From VMCP01 sp964492925 (lineage in GTDB: Bacteria; Bacteroidota; Bacteroidia; NS11-12g; UBA955): a DNA stretch of 64,000 nt. Made by a program: the position numbers and the translations under genes. The notes beneath the pieces were generated by a model. It searched no databases. It saw nothing but the letters and a program-made list of their open reading frames with translations, and was not told where the DNA came from. Shown here piece after piece: positions 44,359 to 54,075 of this stretch (its first letter is position 1; every line of letters begins with the position of its first letter). Location: the NCBI GenBank assembly GCA_964492925.1, contig CAZBMF010000001.1, positions 1 to 64,000 of the forward strand, read 5' to 3'.

Positions 44359-45655
44359 AAATACCATATTTAAAAATCAAGTAATATGGTCTTTGGTTAT
44401 CAGGGGAGGCGGTATATTCATAACATTAATACAAGTTCCATTGTTGCTTGGAATTTTAGAACAAGAAAAATATGGAGTTTGGTTAACACTTCTTAATGTG
44501 GTTAATTGGGTGACTGTTTTTGATTTAGGCATAACAAATGGACTTAGAAATAAATTATCGGAGTTGTTTGTGCAGCAAAAATTTGATGATACAAGAAAAT
44601 ATATTTTCAATGTATTTTTATTTTTAACCATATTTTTTGTATCGATTTATGCCGTTTTTTTTCTCTTTCAAAATCATTTAAATTATCAAAAGCTTTTCAA
44701 TACTAAAACAATTGAAAATGATGAATTATCATTAATTTTCAACTTGGTATTTTCAGGTATAATTTTTAGATACATCATTCAAACGCCTATAGTATTAGAA
44801 ACAGCAAGAGGTTTTACTCATATTTCTAATGGTTTACTTTTATTCGGCAATTCATTAAGCTTAATTTCAATTTTTATATTGAGTGTAGTAAACAAAAGTT
44901 ACTTAAATTTAACATCTGTTGGAATCATTTCAATTTGGATACCCAATTTGGTGTATGTTGGATATTTTGTGTGGTTTATTTTTAAGGATAATGGGTTTTT
45001 TATGCCCAAGATTAGTGAGATAAATATCCTTTCAATTCGTCCTTTAATGAAAATAAGTTTTCATTTTTTTCTCATTCAAATTACTGCCCTTATCATATTT
45101 GCAAGTTTACCCTTTCTACTTACCCAATTGTTAAACCCAAATAGCGCAACTGAGTATAATTTAGCCAACAGCATTTTTAACATTCCTTTACTCATTATGG
45201 GTGTTTTGTGCAATCCAATTACACCATTGGTTACTCAGGCATATGTTCAGAAAGATAAAGTATGGTTGGTTTCCATTTTAAAGAAGTTTTACATCTATAC
45301 AGCAGTGTTGTTGTTGGTCATATGGATGTTGTATGCCTTTTCAAATAGAATTTATTACTTGTGGATTGGTAACAAGGTTACCATCAACAATTATTTGGTG
45401 TTGTGGATTGCCATATACACGAGCATTAATATCATCTTACAACCTTTTTCAAATATTTACAATGGAATTGGCAAATTGGATGTAATTGCATACCTGTCGC
45501 CAGTTGGTGTGATTCTTTTTTTGACCACTTCGATATATTTTACTCAACAATTGCAAAATCCTACAGGTGTAGTTATAGGTTTAATTTCCTCATCACTCAT
45601 AGGATTGATTTATATACCATATAAAGTGTTTTTTGAAATCAAAAATTTAGATTGA
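44351..45655 (+). CDS. Oligosaccharide-lipid flippase, Wzx-like
   Basis: A 434-residue MATE/MOP-superfamily membrane protein with about twelve hydrophobic segments. The N-terminal NQVIWSLVIRGGGIFITLIQ and the EKYGVWLTLLNVVNWVTVFDLG segment are typical of polysaccharide_synt family flippases. It should translocate the undecaprenyl-linked repeat unit to the periplasm, giving the Wzx part of a Wzx/Wzy pathway. It is followed directly by the polymerase candidate, whose TTG start overlaps the flippase stop. Confidence 0.9.
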   Translation: MDKNTIFKNQVIWSLVIRGGGIFITLIQVPLLLGILEQEKYGVWLTLLNVVNWVTVFDLGITNGLRNKLSELFVQQKFDDTRKYIFNVFLFLTIFFVSIYAVFFLFQNHLNYQKLFNTKTIENDELSLIFNLVFSGIIFRYIIQTPIVLETARGFTHISNGLLLFGNSLSLISIFILSVVNKSYLNLTSVGIISIWIPNLVYVGYFVWFIFKDNGFFMPKISEINILSIRPLMKISFHFFLIQITALIIFASLPFLLTQLLNPNSATEYNLANSIFNIPLLIMGVLCNPITPLVTQAYVQKDKVWLVSILKKFYIYTAVLLLVIWMLYAFSNRIYYLWIGNKVTINNYLVLWIAIYTSINIILQPFSNIYNGIGKLDVIAYLSPVGVILFLTTSIYFTQQLQNPTGVVIGLISSSLIGLIYIPYKVFFEIKNLD

Positions 45656-47049
45656 CCTCCGAAATTAACATACTTTATATTGTAGCTTGGATTTCTGTTT
45701 TCATTCAAGTTTTAACACTTATAGTGCAATTTGCAAAATATGGTTACAAATCATTGTTACATCCTGCTTTTTGGTTTGTTACTGTTTGGATAGGAAGTTT
45801 TCTTTCGTTTATTCTTTATTTAGATCTTGGATTCACATTCATTATTTTTTATCCTGATGATGTATTAGAATTGATGGTATATGTAGATTTCACCTCAATC
45901 TGCGTTTTATTATTTGGTTGGTTAAAATCAAGTAAGGTAAAGGAAGTACCAATGAAGTTTAATTTTAAAATAGATGAACGCTTGTTAAAATATTTGAGCA
46001 TCATCTTATTTTCGGTTGTACTTGTCAATTGGTATAAATCGGGTTCTGATATTGTAAGTAATCGTATGGCCGGAAGTGCGGAAATGTTGAAGAATCAGAA
46101 AATGGTGTCACAAATTGGGGTGGCAACCTTGTTATTCAACATTGCGAAATCTGCAAATTTGGTGTTACTAACATTCACTTCGTATAAGATAACCTTAGCG
46201 GTTATCAATAACACACTGAAGAATATAAAGTTCTATTATTACTTACCTACTTTAACCATGATTCTTGGTACAGTAATTTCCGGGGGAAGAGCTGGTGTTA
46301 TTTATGCATTGATTTATTTTTCTACTGGGCTATTTATTGCTTTAGCCACAATGCTAAGTGGTCAGTTGAAACTATTAAAAAAAATGAGTGGTGTTATGTT
46401 AATGGCAGTTGTTGGGTTTTCACTCTATTCTACATTAATCAACCAATTAAGAGCAGAAAGTACAGACTATGATCCTTCATATGAGAAATGGAAAGAATAC
46501 CCAGCTTTAATTCCTATTTCTGGTATTGTTCAGTATTTAACTGATCATTATCCCGGGTATCAATTGAGAAAAGAAGATAGTGTAACACCAGAACTGGAAA
46601 TGGGAGAAAAAACATTCTCCTTTATTTTATTTTATAATATTCCATTTATTTCTCAGTTGTTTAATGCACCTGTAGGTCTAGCAAGTTATTATGGATTTAA
46701 ATTACCGGAGGCCGTGGAACTAGGTGCTCGTGGTTTGGAATGGGAAAATACCACCGCTACCATATTTCTAAATGTATATGATGATTTTGGCTATTATGGA
46801 ACCTTCGTTGCTATTTTTATCTTCTGTTTTCTTACAGAATTGGTGTTTGTGAGGTTTGTACTGGCTGAAAACGATCATTATCTGTTGTCAATGTTTCCAT
46901 TTGCCATATTTTTATATTTATGGACACAATCAATTTTCTCGCATCATACAACCGGTAGTTGGATGGGAACACTTTTTTATCAATATTTGATCTTGGATAT
47001 TTTGAATTACTTTTTTACACCTAAAATTCTAACCACAAAAATAGAATGA
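45652..47049 (+). CDS. O-antigen/capsule polymerase, Wzy-like
   Basis: A 465-residue membrane protein with about ten to twelve hydrophobic segments and a large periplasmic-type loop (about residues 260-360) that contains conserved-looking Arg and acidic residues. Such layout, between a Wzx-like flippase and glycosyltransferases, fits an oligosaccharide-repeat polymerase. The sequence VISGGRAGVIYALIYF is typical of the Bacteroidota Wzy (EpsG/O-antigen polysaccharide polymerase) group. The start is TTG at 45652; the next Met is at residue 74, too late. Wzy proteins are poorly conserved, so the assignment depends partly on context. Confidence 0.78.
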   Translation: MTSEINILYIVAWISVFIQVLTLIVQFAKYGYKSLLHPAFWFVTVWIGSFLSFILYLDLGFTFIIFYPDDVLELMVYVDFTSICVLLFGWLKSSKVKEVPMKFNFKIDERLLKYLSIILFSVVLVNWYKSGSDIVSNRMAGSAEMLKNQKMVSQIGVATLLFNIAKSANLVLLTFTSYKITLAVINNTLKNIKFYYYLPTLTMILGTVISGGRAGVIYALIYFSTGLFIALATMLSGQLKLLKKMSGVMLMAVVGFSLYSTLINQLRAESTDYDPSYEKWKEYPALIPISGIVQYLTDHYPGYQLRKEDSVTPELEMGEKTFSFILFYNIPFISQLFNAPVGLASYYGFKLPEAVELGARGLEWENTTATIFLNVYDDFGYYGTFVAIFIFCFLTELVFVRFVLAENDHYLLSMFPFAIFLYLWTQSIFSHHTTGSWMGTLFYQYLILDILNYFFTPKILTTKIE

Positions 47050-48308
47050 AGATTTTGTGGTTTACAAATACGCCTTGTGGTGCATCAGAATATTTAGGTT
47101 TAAGTCAATCTAGTGGTGGTTGGTTGGTTTCTTTAGAGAAATTGGTTGGAGATGATTGCGAATTGCACATTGCATTTTATCATCATCAAAATATAAGTCC
47201 TTTCAAAATCAATCAAACAACCTATCATCCAATTTATATTCACGAAAATATTTTCCAAAAAATTAAAAAATTATGGAAGAAAGATTTTTTAAATGCAAAG
47301 AATATTGATGCTATTAAAAGTATTGCAATTAAATTAGATCCAGATATTATTCATATTCATGGTACTGAGAATGATTTTTTAAAAATATTGGATTTCACAA
47401 CTGTACCCGTAATTGTATCTATACAAGGTATTGTTTCATCTGTTTTTCATTTTTTTACATCAGGTTTTTCAAAAGAAATACTTTGTACAGTAAAAAATAA
47501 AAATTTACTATATCACATTTTTGGAATTGGATTGTTTGAAAAAATGATGATAGATTTAAAAGAAAGAATGTGGATAGAAGAAAAGTATCTGGGAAAAGTA
47601 AAATACTTTTTTGGTAGAACTGATTGGGATAAAAGTCTCACCAGAGTATTTGCGCCAAACTCACATTATTTTGTTTTAAATGAAGCACTTAGAGAAAGTT
47701 TTTATACAGCATCCATTAAACAATCATATCAAACTTCAAACAAAATAAAGTTGTTTTCAATTTGTTCTAATGCCCCCAACAAAGGATTTGACGTCATTCT
47801 GAATTCGATTATTTTTTTGAAAAAATTAAATATTCCGTTTGATTGGGTTGTTGCTGGAATGAACAATTCAGATGAAATAGTAAACCTGTCGTTGAAAAAA
47901 TTTGAATATTCAAAAATTCCAGCCGAATTACAATTAATTGGTCATTGTGATGAATCAAAACTTACATCTTATTTATTAGATTCTGATATTTTTATTTGTC
48001 CTTCCTATATAGAAAATAGCCCTAATAGTTTAAGTGAAGCAATGATGATTGGTTTGCCATGTGTGGCTTCGAATGTAGGTGGAATTCCCTCTTTGATTGA
48101 ACATCAAAAATCGGGATTGTTATTCAATTCCGGAGACCATTTGATGTTAGTTGCCAATATTTTGGAACTAATAAAAAATGAATCTATGAGACGTGAGTTC
48201 GGCCAGAATGCACGAAAAAAAGCATTAGAATTCCATGAAAAAAGCAACATTAAGCAGCAATTGTTAACCGCTTATGAATTTCTAATTTCAAATGAACATG
48301 GTAAATAG
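47046..48308 (+). CDS. Family 4 glycosyltransferase
   Basis: A 420-residue GT-B glycosyltransferase. The N-terminal acceptor domain begins MKILWFTNTPCGASEYLG; the C-terminal donor domain has NKGFDVILNSI, VAGMNNSDEIV, the ADP/UDP-binding region IFICPSYIENSPNSLSEAM (catalytic-type Glu) and VASNVGGIPSLIEHQKSGLLF, classical for GT4. The donor and acceptor sugars are unknown. It overlaps both neighbours by a few bases and belongs to the operon. Confidence 0.9.
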   Translation: MKILWFTNTPCGASEYLGLSQSSGGWLVSLEKLVGDDCELHIAFYHHQNISPFKINQTTYHPIYIHENIFQKIKKLWKKDFLNAKNIDAIKSIAIKLDPDIIHIHGTENDFLKILDFTTVPVIVSIQGIVSSVFHFFTSGFSKEILCTVKNKNLLYHIFGIGLFEKMMIDLKERMWIEEKYLGKVKYFFGRTDWDKSLTRVFAPNSHYFVLNEALRESFYTASIKQSYQTSNKIKLFSICSNAPNKGFDVILNSIIFLKKLNIPFDWVVAGMNNSDEIVNLSLKKFEYSKIPAELQLIGHCDESKLTSYLLDSDIFICPSYIENSPNSLSEAMMIGLPCVASNVGGIPSLIEHQKSGLLFNSGDHLMLVANILELIKNESMRREFGQNARKKALEFHEKSNIKQQLLTAYEFLISNEHGK

Positions 48309-48888
48309 AATTTTAAATAGGATAGATTTGATTTTGAATGAATTATTCATGAAAATATATACCATTTTTGTATACATTGAATGTAAATTAAAAAATATTG
48401 AGATTGAAAACAATAATAAATTCTACGGTCGTTTAAAAATTTTCAAATCAAATAACTCTATGATATCCATAGGACATTTTAATGTATTTCGTTCAGGCAA
48501 GTTTTCGAATTTAATTGGCGTTAATCGACCCTGTATAATATCCACTTTATCTGAAAATGCAAACTTGAAAATTGGAAATAATTCTGGTTTCAGTGGTACT
48601 GTAATCAATTGTTTTTTGGAAATTAAAATAGGTAACAATGTAATGGTAGGGGCCAATACGTTAATCATGGATGGCGATTGGCATCAGGAAGATAATAGAT
48701 CTGGAGTGGCTAATCCAATTATTATTGGAAACAATGTTTGGATTGGTGAAGGGGTCAAAATATTAAAAGGCGTGACAATTGGTGAAAATTCGGTTATTGG
48801 GGCAGGAAGTATTGTTACAAGAAATATTCCAAGCAATGTTTTTGCAGCAGGTAATCCTTGTAAAGTGATTAGAAATTTAAATGATTAA
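48292..48888 (+). CDS. Hexapeptide-repeat O-acyltransferase
   Basis: A 198-residue protein with left-handed beta-helix (hexapeptide) repeats in the C-terminal half: IGNNVMVGANTLI, IIGNNVWIGEGVKILKGVTI, ENSVIGAGSIVTRNIPSNVFAAGNP. The IGEGVKI/IGAGSIV pattern is typical of CysE/WcaB-type acetyltransferases using acetyl-CoA. The N-terminal 50 residues are hydrophobic and basic. It probably O-acetylates a sugar of the repeat. It may start at ATG 48292 or ATG 48298; both overlap the upstream glycosyltransferase. Confidence 0.87.
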   Translation: MNMVNRILNRIDLILNELFMKIYTIFVYIECKLKNIEIENNNKFYGRLKIFKSNNSMISIGHFNVFRSGKFSNLIGVNRPCIISTLSENANLKIGNNSGFSGTVINCFLEIKIGNNVMVGANTLIMDGDWHQEDNRSGVANPIIIGNNVWIGEGVKILKGVTIGENSVIGAGSIVTRNIPSNVFAAGNPCKVIRNLND

Positions 48889-50086
48889 AAAGAACATATT
48901 GTTTTTGCATGAAGGTACATTTCCGGAAGGATTTGCAATGGCATTTAGGTTGAAAATGTACTTTAAAATGTTGGATGATAATTTGTTTAATTACAAAATT
49001 ATAGTGCCGCGAAAATCAACAATCGCTTCTATTGAAAACAATGATTCACATATAGATTATTTGTGGAAAGAGGTGGTTCCTCAAAATAAATTTCTCAGAA
49101 AGTTTTTATATATAATTCAAGACTTTAAATGGACCATTCAATTATTTAAAAATAGGAAGAATATAGATGTGATATTTGTAGCGGCTATGTCTATTTTCCC
49201 TCTATTTTTAATTACCTTAATTTCTAAAATTTTGGGAAAGAAAGTGATATTGGAATTGAATGAATATCCTTATTCAAGTCAAGGTGGTAACGCTTTAGAT
49301 GATTTAGAAATTTATAAAAAATATAGAAGATTTATCACAGAGAAATTTATTTATAAAAATATTTATGGTGTGGTCTCTATTTCTCCCAAACTTAGTGAAT
49401 ATATCATAAAAATTAATAATCAATTAAAAGTGGTTGAAATACCAGTTTTATGTGACGTTGATTATTTTAAAAATATAGAATCACTTAGTCCTACAGAAAA
49501 GAAGGTACCAACCCACAAATTTACTGTTCATGCGAGTAATTTGAGTGAATATAAGGATGGTTTTAGTACAAATTTAAAGGCCATTGGAGAATATAATCAA
49601 TCGGTTCAGGAAATTGAAAATAAAATCCATTTAATCATCACCTTGAATGGCATTCCTCATTTATTGGAATCTAGTTTAAGACCTATTATTGATCATTATC
49701 AGTTAAATGATTATTTACATTTTGTAGGATATTTAGATGAAAGTGAACTTTATAATTTGTATAAAAACGCTGAATTTTTAATCATTAATAAACCCGATAA
49801 TCTTCAAAATACTTATAATTTTCCAACCAAATTATCGGAATATTTATACTTTGGGAAAATACTGTTGGTTTCTACAAATCATGCTATGGATCAGTATTTA
49901 GAGAAAAATGTTCATTGTAAGAAGTTTGAATCGAACAATTTCGAAGAATTAACATCGTTCATCCAGGAAACAATGAGTTTGATAAACAATTTTTCCTATC
50001 GAGAAGCTTCTCAGCGATTGGTTGAAAACGAATTTGATTACAAATCAAACGCCAATGAATTTAATCAATATTTTACACAAATTTGA
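48881..50086 (+). CDS. GT-B glycosyltransferase (family 4-like)
   Basis: A 401-residue glycosyltransferase of the two-Rossmann-fold type. LFLHEGTFPEGFAMAFRLKMY opens the N-terminal domain and an internal hydrophobic segment (MSIFPLFLITLISKILGKKVILEL) may contact the membrane. The C-terminal domain has HFVGYLDESELYNLYKNAEFLIINKPDN and PTKLSEYLYFGKILLV, corresponding to the donor-binding area of GT4 enzymes. The E-x7-E motif is less clear than in the preceding GT4. It overlaps the acyltransferase gene by 8 bases and the next gene by 4. Confidence 0.83.
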   Translation: MIKKNILFLHEGTFPEGFAMAFRLKMYFKMLDDNLFNYKIIVPRKSTIASIENNDSHIDYLWKEVVPQNKFLRKFLYIIQDFKWTIQLFKNRKNIDVIFVAAMSIFPLFLITLISKILGKKVILELNEYPYSSQGGNALDDLEIYKKYRRFITEKFIYKNIYGVVSISPKLSEYIIKINNQLKVVEIPVLCDVDYFKNIESLSPTEKKVPTHKFTVHASNLSEYKDGFSTNLKAIGEYNQSVQEIENKIHLIITLNGIPHLLESSLRPIIDHYQLNDYLHFVGYLDESELYNLYKNAEFLIINKPDNLQNTYNFPTKLSEYLYFGKILLVSTNHAMDQYLEKNVHCKKFESNNFEELTSFIQETMSLINNFSYREASQRLVENEFDYKSNANEFNQYFTQI

Positions 50087-51189
50087 AAAATACAATTCTT
50101 AATTTTATTAAAAATCTAGGTCCTAACATTCAAACACCTATGGTGATTTTTGAATCGGATGATTGGGGATCTTTTAGAATACCAAATAATGAAGTTTATG
50201 CCGCTTTAGAATCCAAAGGAATTAAATTAAAATTCCCTGGTTCTGATCAATACAATTTGTATGATAACTTAGAGTCAACTTCTGATTTGGAAAACTTATT
50301 TGAAGTATTAAGTTCTTTTAAGGATGTACATGGGAATACTGCAAAATTTACCCCCTTGGCATTGGTAGCAAATCCTAATTTCAATAAAATTTCTAATTCT
50401 GGATTTTCAGAATATCATTACATGAATTTACAAGATTCATACAATTATTATCAAAAAGGTGATGTATTAAACTTGTTTAAGATTGGAATAAAAGAAGGGT
50501 TATTTATACCACAATTTCACGGACGTGAACATTTGAACGTAGCAGTTTGGTTAAGGGCATTGAATCAAAACATTGGAGATTCTAGAGTTGCCTTTGAGCA
50601 TGAAGTTTGGGGTCACATTAACACTCATCCTAGAAATATATTTTATCAAGCTGCTTTTGATTTAGAATATTTAGATGATGTAGACTCACAGAAAGAGATT
50701 ATCCAAGATGGATTAACATTGTTTGAAAGTACTTTTGGATATCGGGCGCAATATTTTGTCCCTCCAAATGGACCAATGAACAATGCATTGTTGCCGGTCT
50801 TGAAAAATTGTGGCATAGATTTGGTATCATCCGATACTGTGCAAGTTGAAGTTCTCGGAAATGGACGAACAAAAAAACACTTCCGATATATGGGGATGAA
50901 AAATAAATATGCTCAAACTTTCATCAAAAGAAATTGCTTTTTCGAACCAGCTGGGAACGATAAAGATTGGATTGATAGTTGTTTGAGGGATATTGAATTG
51001 GCATTTAAAAATGGTAAACCAGCTGTAATTAGTACGCATAGAGTGAATTATGTTGGTGATAGAAGCCTCACAAATAGAGTTCAAGGATTAAAACAATTGA
51101 CCGCTCTAATTCAGAAAATGTTAATTAAATGGCCGAATCTTGAATTTGGCACAACGCCCATTTTACTTGATAAATTCCGTAAGAATTGA
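50083..51189 (+). CDS. Divergent NodB/CE4-like polysaccharide deacetylase, copy 1
   Basis: A 368-residue protein that starts with TTG in a TTGA overlap. I do not recognise a named family from the full sequence, but the motif order resembles carbohydrate esterase 4: an Asp-Asp pair in FESDDWGS (Asp26-Asp27), a HxxxH metal motif in QFHGREH (His146, His150), a proline-rich strand YFVPPNGPMN (225-234) and a final His in STHRVNYVG (His319). CE4 enzymes remove N- or O-acetyl groups from amino sugars. No signal peptide is seen, so if it acts on the repeat it does so on the cytoplasmic side. Its paralogue follows immediately. Confidence 0.68.
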   Translation: MKNTILNFIKNLGPNIQTPMVIFESDDWGSFRIPNNEVYAALESKGIKLKFPGSDQYNLYDNLESTSDLENLFEVLSSFKDVHGNTAKFTPLALVANPNFNKISNSGFSEYHYMNLQDSYNYYQKGDVLNLFKIGIKEGLFIPQFHGREHLNVAVWLRALNQNIGDSRVAFEHEVWGHINTHPRNIFYQAAFDLEYLDDVDSQKEIIQDGLTLFESTFGYRAQYFVPPNGPMNNALLPVLKNCGIDLVSSDTVQVEVLGNGRTKKHFRYMGMKNKYAQTFIKRNCFFEPAGNDKDWIDSCLRDIELAFKNGKPAVISTHRVNYVGDRSLTNRVQGLKQLTALIQKMLIKWPNLEFGTTPILLDKFRKN

Positions 51190-52298
51190 AATTTATAGAC
51201 CAAATAAAGCATCATTCAGTTTCGATTCCAGGTTTTCGGACGAAAAAGAAATTGGTTGTTATTGAGTCAGACGACTGGGGGTCACAAAGAATACCGAGTA
51301 AACAAGTTAGGGATAAATTAATCCAAAATAATTTACTAGACGTTAGAAATAAGATAAATTTCTTAGACACATTAGAATCTAAAGAAGATTTAATTTCACT
51401 CTACGATTGTTTGTTAAAATTCAAGGATAAAAATGGCAATCATCCCATTATTACAGCAAATTTTTTGACGGCGAATCCAGATTTTGATAAAATTAAATCC
51501 TCTGGATTTACTGAATATTATTACGAAACAATTGATAAAACTTATGCAAAAAACACGGCAGAAGATTTAAATATGTTGGAGGTGATAAAAGATGGAATGT
51601 TGCAAAATATTTTCAGGCCGCAGTTTCATGGAAGAGAACATGTAAATGTTAACTTATGGATGAAGCAGTTGAGAAATCAAAATTCCGTATCATCGAAATC
51701 ATTTGATTCTAGTGTTTATTGCTTAGATGATACTAGTATAAGCAAGAGGTCAAATTTAATGGCATCTTTTGACTATCAAACAGTTGAAGAAATCGAGGAA
51801 ATTAACAACATTTTTGTTGACGGATTTCAGCATTTCGAACAATTATTTGGCTTCAAATCGAAATCTTTTATTGCCCCGTGCTATGTTTGGGGAGAACAAC
51901 TTGAGAAAACGGCTTTTGATAAAGGGATAAAATTATTTCAAGGTATTTACAATCAATATATACCCAATCCACAAGGTGATAAATATCGTTTAAATTGGCA
52001 TTTTAACGGCGCGCAAAACAAAAATGGCCAATTTTATTTTGTTAGAAATGCGTTTATGGAATTGTTTGAAAACGATAAAATAGACCATGTAGAGGCTTGC
52101 TTAAAACGAATGGAAATAGCATTCACCTGGGGGAAACCTGCCATAATTGGCATGCATAGGGTGAATTTTGTGGGTGGTTTGGAAATAAAAAATCGCCAGA
52201 ATACACAAACCAAACTTGAAGAATTATTTAAAAAAATGTTAAAAAAATGGCCGGATATTGAATTTATTTCAACCGATCAATTAATCAATTATATTTAA
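51186..52298 (+). CDS. Divergent NodB/CE4-like polysaccharide deacetylase, copy 2
   Basis: A 370-residue paralogue of the preceding gene, with the same motifs at near-identical positions: IESDDWGSQRIPS (Asp29-Asp30), QFHGREHVNVNLW (His148, His152), SFIAPCYVWG, and MHRVNFVGG near the C-terminus. The shared spacing shows a tandem duplication that has diverged to moderate identity. It starts with TTG overlapping the upstream TGA. Neither copy has a signal peptide or membrane segment. Two copies may act on two different amino sugars of the repeat, or form a heteromer; neither idea can be tested by reading alone. Confidence 0.68.
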   Translation: MKFIDQIKHHSVSIPGFRTKKKLVVIESDDWGSQRIPSKQVRDKLIQNNLLDVRNKINFLDTLESKEDLISLYDCLLKFKDKNGNHPIITANFLTANPDFDKIKSSGFTEYYYETIDKTYAKNTAEDLNMLEVIKDGMLQNIFRPQFHGREHVNVNLWMKQLRNQNSVSSKSFDSSVYCLDDTSISKRSNLMASFDYQTVEEIEEINNIFVDGFQHFEQLFGFKSKSFIAPCYVWGEQLEKTAFDKGIKLFQGIYNQYIPNPQGDKYRLNWHFNGAQNKNGQFYFVRNAFMELFENDKIDHVEACLKRMEIAFTWGKPAIIGMHRVNFVGGLEIKNRQNTQTKLEELFKKMLKKWPDIEFISTDQLINYI

Positions 52299-53416
52299 TG
52301 GCATTCGAAAACAAACACATTATTGACTTACAACCTTACAAAGTTGCCAGCCATAAAATTTGGGAAGTAGATCCAAACGACAGAAACACGGTATTGAAAT
52401 TAGACTGGAATGAGGCTACAATACCACCGAGTCCGTTGGTGAAATCTAGAATCATGGAACTTGTAAGTGAATCTTCTTTTTATCAGTTTTATCCTTCAAC
52501 TCATAGTGAAACTCTTCTTGCGAAACTTTGTGATTATGCTGGAGTTATGTCTGATAATCTTCAGTATTTCCCTAGTTCTGATAGCTTACATGAATACATT
52601 GCAACTGTTTTTTTAAGTGAAAAGGATACAGTACTCATGTTGGGACCTACCTATGATAATTTCAGGTTAACTTGTGAATCACATGGTGCGAAATCTTGTT
52701 ATTTTAATTATGGCGATAATTTTGAATTAAATGAAGGCTTATTTGAGTCTGAAATTTCAAAATTGAATCCTAAATTGGTGTATATCTGTAATCCGAATAA
52801 TCCAACCGGCAATTTAATTTCTGAATCTTATATAGAACATTTATTGAGATTATTTCCCAATTCATTGTTTCTGATTGATGAGGCGTATACAGAATTTAGT
52901 GGGCATTCTGTTAAAGATTTGGTGGTTCAATATGATAACATATTAATCACCAGAACTTTGTCAAAGGCGTTTGCTTTGGCAAATTTTAGAATTGGCTACT
53001 TAATTGCTCCAGCTGAAATCATTAAAAACATATCCAAGATAAGAAATCCCAAAAACTTTACAACATTTTCACAAGAAGCAACAATTGCTGCGCTTTCAGA
53101 TGTACAATACATGCGTGATTATGTGGAAAATGTAAAATTGGCAAAAGGGAAATTTATTGACTTTCTCAGGGAAAATTATCAGCAAATTCAGCCGTATGAT
53201 GGATTTGGAAATTTTATATTAATTAAATTTCCTAATGATAATTTGAAGGGGGCATTTCTGAACCACATGGAAAATAATAATATTTTTCTAAGAAATTTAA
53301 CTCATAGTTCACTGTTGAATAATTGTTTGAGGATTACAATTGGTACAATTGAACAAATGCAAATTGTACAAAATAGAATAGCAGAATTTTGGTCAACTTT
53401 TCAAACAAAGATTTAA
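52298..53416 (+). CDS. Histidinol-phosphate aminotransferase-like PLP enzyme
   Basis: A 372-residue fold-type I class II aminotransferase. Landmarks are LKLDWNEATIPPSP near the N-terminus, LVYICNPNNPTGN (substrate/PLP loop), FLIDEAYTEFSG (PLP Asp) and the Schiff-base Lys in TRTLSKAFALANFRIGY. Overall it resembles HisC, but the location in a polysaccharide locus, next to a HAD protein and an ATP-grasp ligase, suggests that it makes or processes an amino compound for glycan decoration instead of histidine. Related L-threonine-phosphate decarboxylase (CobD) type activity is an alternative. It begins one base after the end of the deacetylase-like gene's coding frame (ATG within TTTAATGG). Confidence 0.83.
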   Translation: MAFENKHIIDLQPYKVASHKIWEVDPNDRNTVLKLDWNEATIPPSPLVKSRIMELVSESSFYQFYPSTHSETLLAKLCDYAGVMSDNLQYFPSSDSLHEYIATVFLSEKDTVLMLGPTYDNFRLTCESHGAKSCYFNYGDNFELNEGLFESEISKLNPKLVYICNPNNPTGNLISESYIEHLLRLFPNSLFLIDEAYTEFSGHSVKDLVVQYDNILITRTLSKAFALANFRIGYLIAPAEIIKNISKIRNPKNFTTFSQEATIAALSDVQYMRDYVENVKLAKGKFIDFLRENYQQIQPYDGFGNFILIKFPNDNLKGAFLNHMENNNIFLRNLTHSSLLNNCLRITIGTIEQMQIVQNRIAEFWSTFQTKI

Positions 53417-54075
53417 TTTTATTCGATTTCTGTGAGACGTTGGTAGATTTCCAAACTGCCGACGCTTACGTTGATTTTGTGAGAAAGAACATTGATTCTC
53501 CCAGAATGCAATTTTTGGAATTCACACTGAAATTATTCAAAAAAATTAAAATTATTTCCCTCTGTTACAAATTTTTCCCTAATAAATCAATTGAAAAGAG
53601 ATTGAAATTGTATCAATTGAAAGGATTAAACGAAATTATTTTAAAAGATTTAGCTGGTTTATTTTATTCTTTAGAAGTAAAACCAAATTTAATACCAGAA
53701 ACCCTTGAATTAATGAATGACTGTATAAAAAAGAACTGTGAAGTAGTTCTAATTTCAGGGGGATATTCAATATATCTGCAACATTTTTGTAATGAATATC
53801 ATATTAAAAAATTATACTCTACTGATGTAGCCTTTAGTGAAAATAAATGTAGTGGTAAAATATTGGGTTTAGATTGTTTGTTTGAGAATAAAGTAACTTT
53901 GATTGAAAATGGAGGATTAAACCTTAGTGACTATGAAACAAAAGTCGTGTTTACCGACAGTTCATCAGATCTTCCTTTACTTAATTGGGCCGATAAAGGT
54001 TTCGTTATTTCTAAAAATATTCCACAATCTTGGGCTACAGAGTTAAATTTTGAACAAATAATCTGGAGAAAATGA
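53389..54075 (+). CDS. HAD-superfamily (SerB-like) protein with altered DxD motif
   Basis: A 228-residue HAD protein. The start is TTG 53389, inside the end of the aminotransferase gene; no ATG is available before the HAD motif. Motif I reads DFCET (Asp13 nucleophile, Cys15 in place of the acid/base Asp). Motif II is in VVLISGGYS (Ser), the Lys is in a motif near EIKKNCE, and the final acidic motif is VFTDSSSDLPLL. The layout is that of phosphoserine phosphatase-type HAD-IB enzymes. With Cys at the acid/base position normal phosphatase activity is uncertain; it could act as a transferase or a slow phosphatase. Confidence 0.8.
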   Translation: MVNFSNKDLILFDFCETLVDFQTADAYVDFVRKNIDSPRMQFLEFTLKLFKKIKIISLCYKFFPNKSIEKRLKLYQLKGLNEIILKDLAGLFYSLEVKPNLIPETLELMNDCIKKNCEVVLISGGYSIYLQHFCNEYHIKKLYSTDVAFSENKCSGKILGLDCLFENKVTLIENGGLNLSDYETKVVFTDSSSDLPLLNWADKGFVISKNIPQSWATELNFEQIIWRK

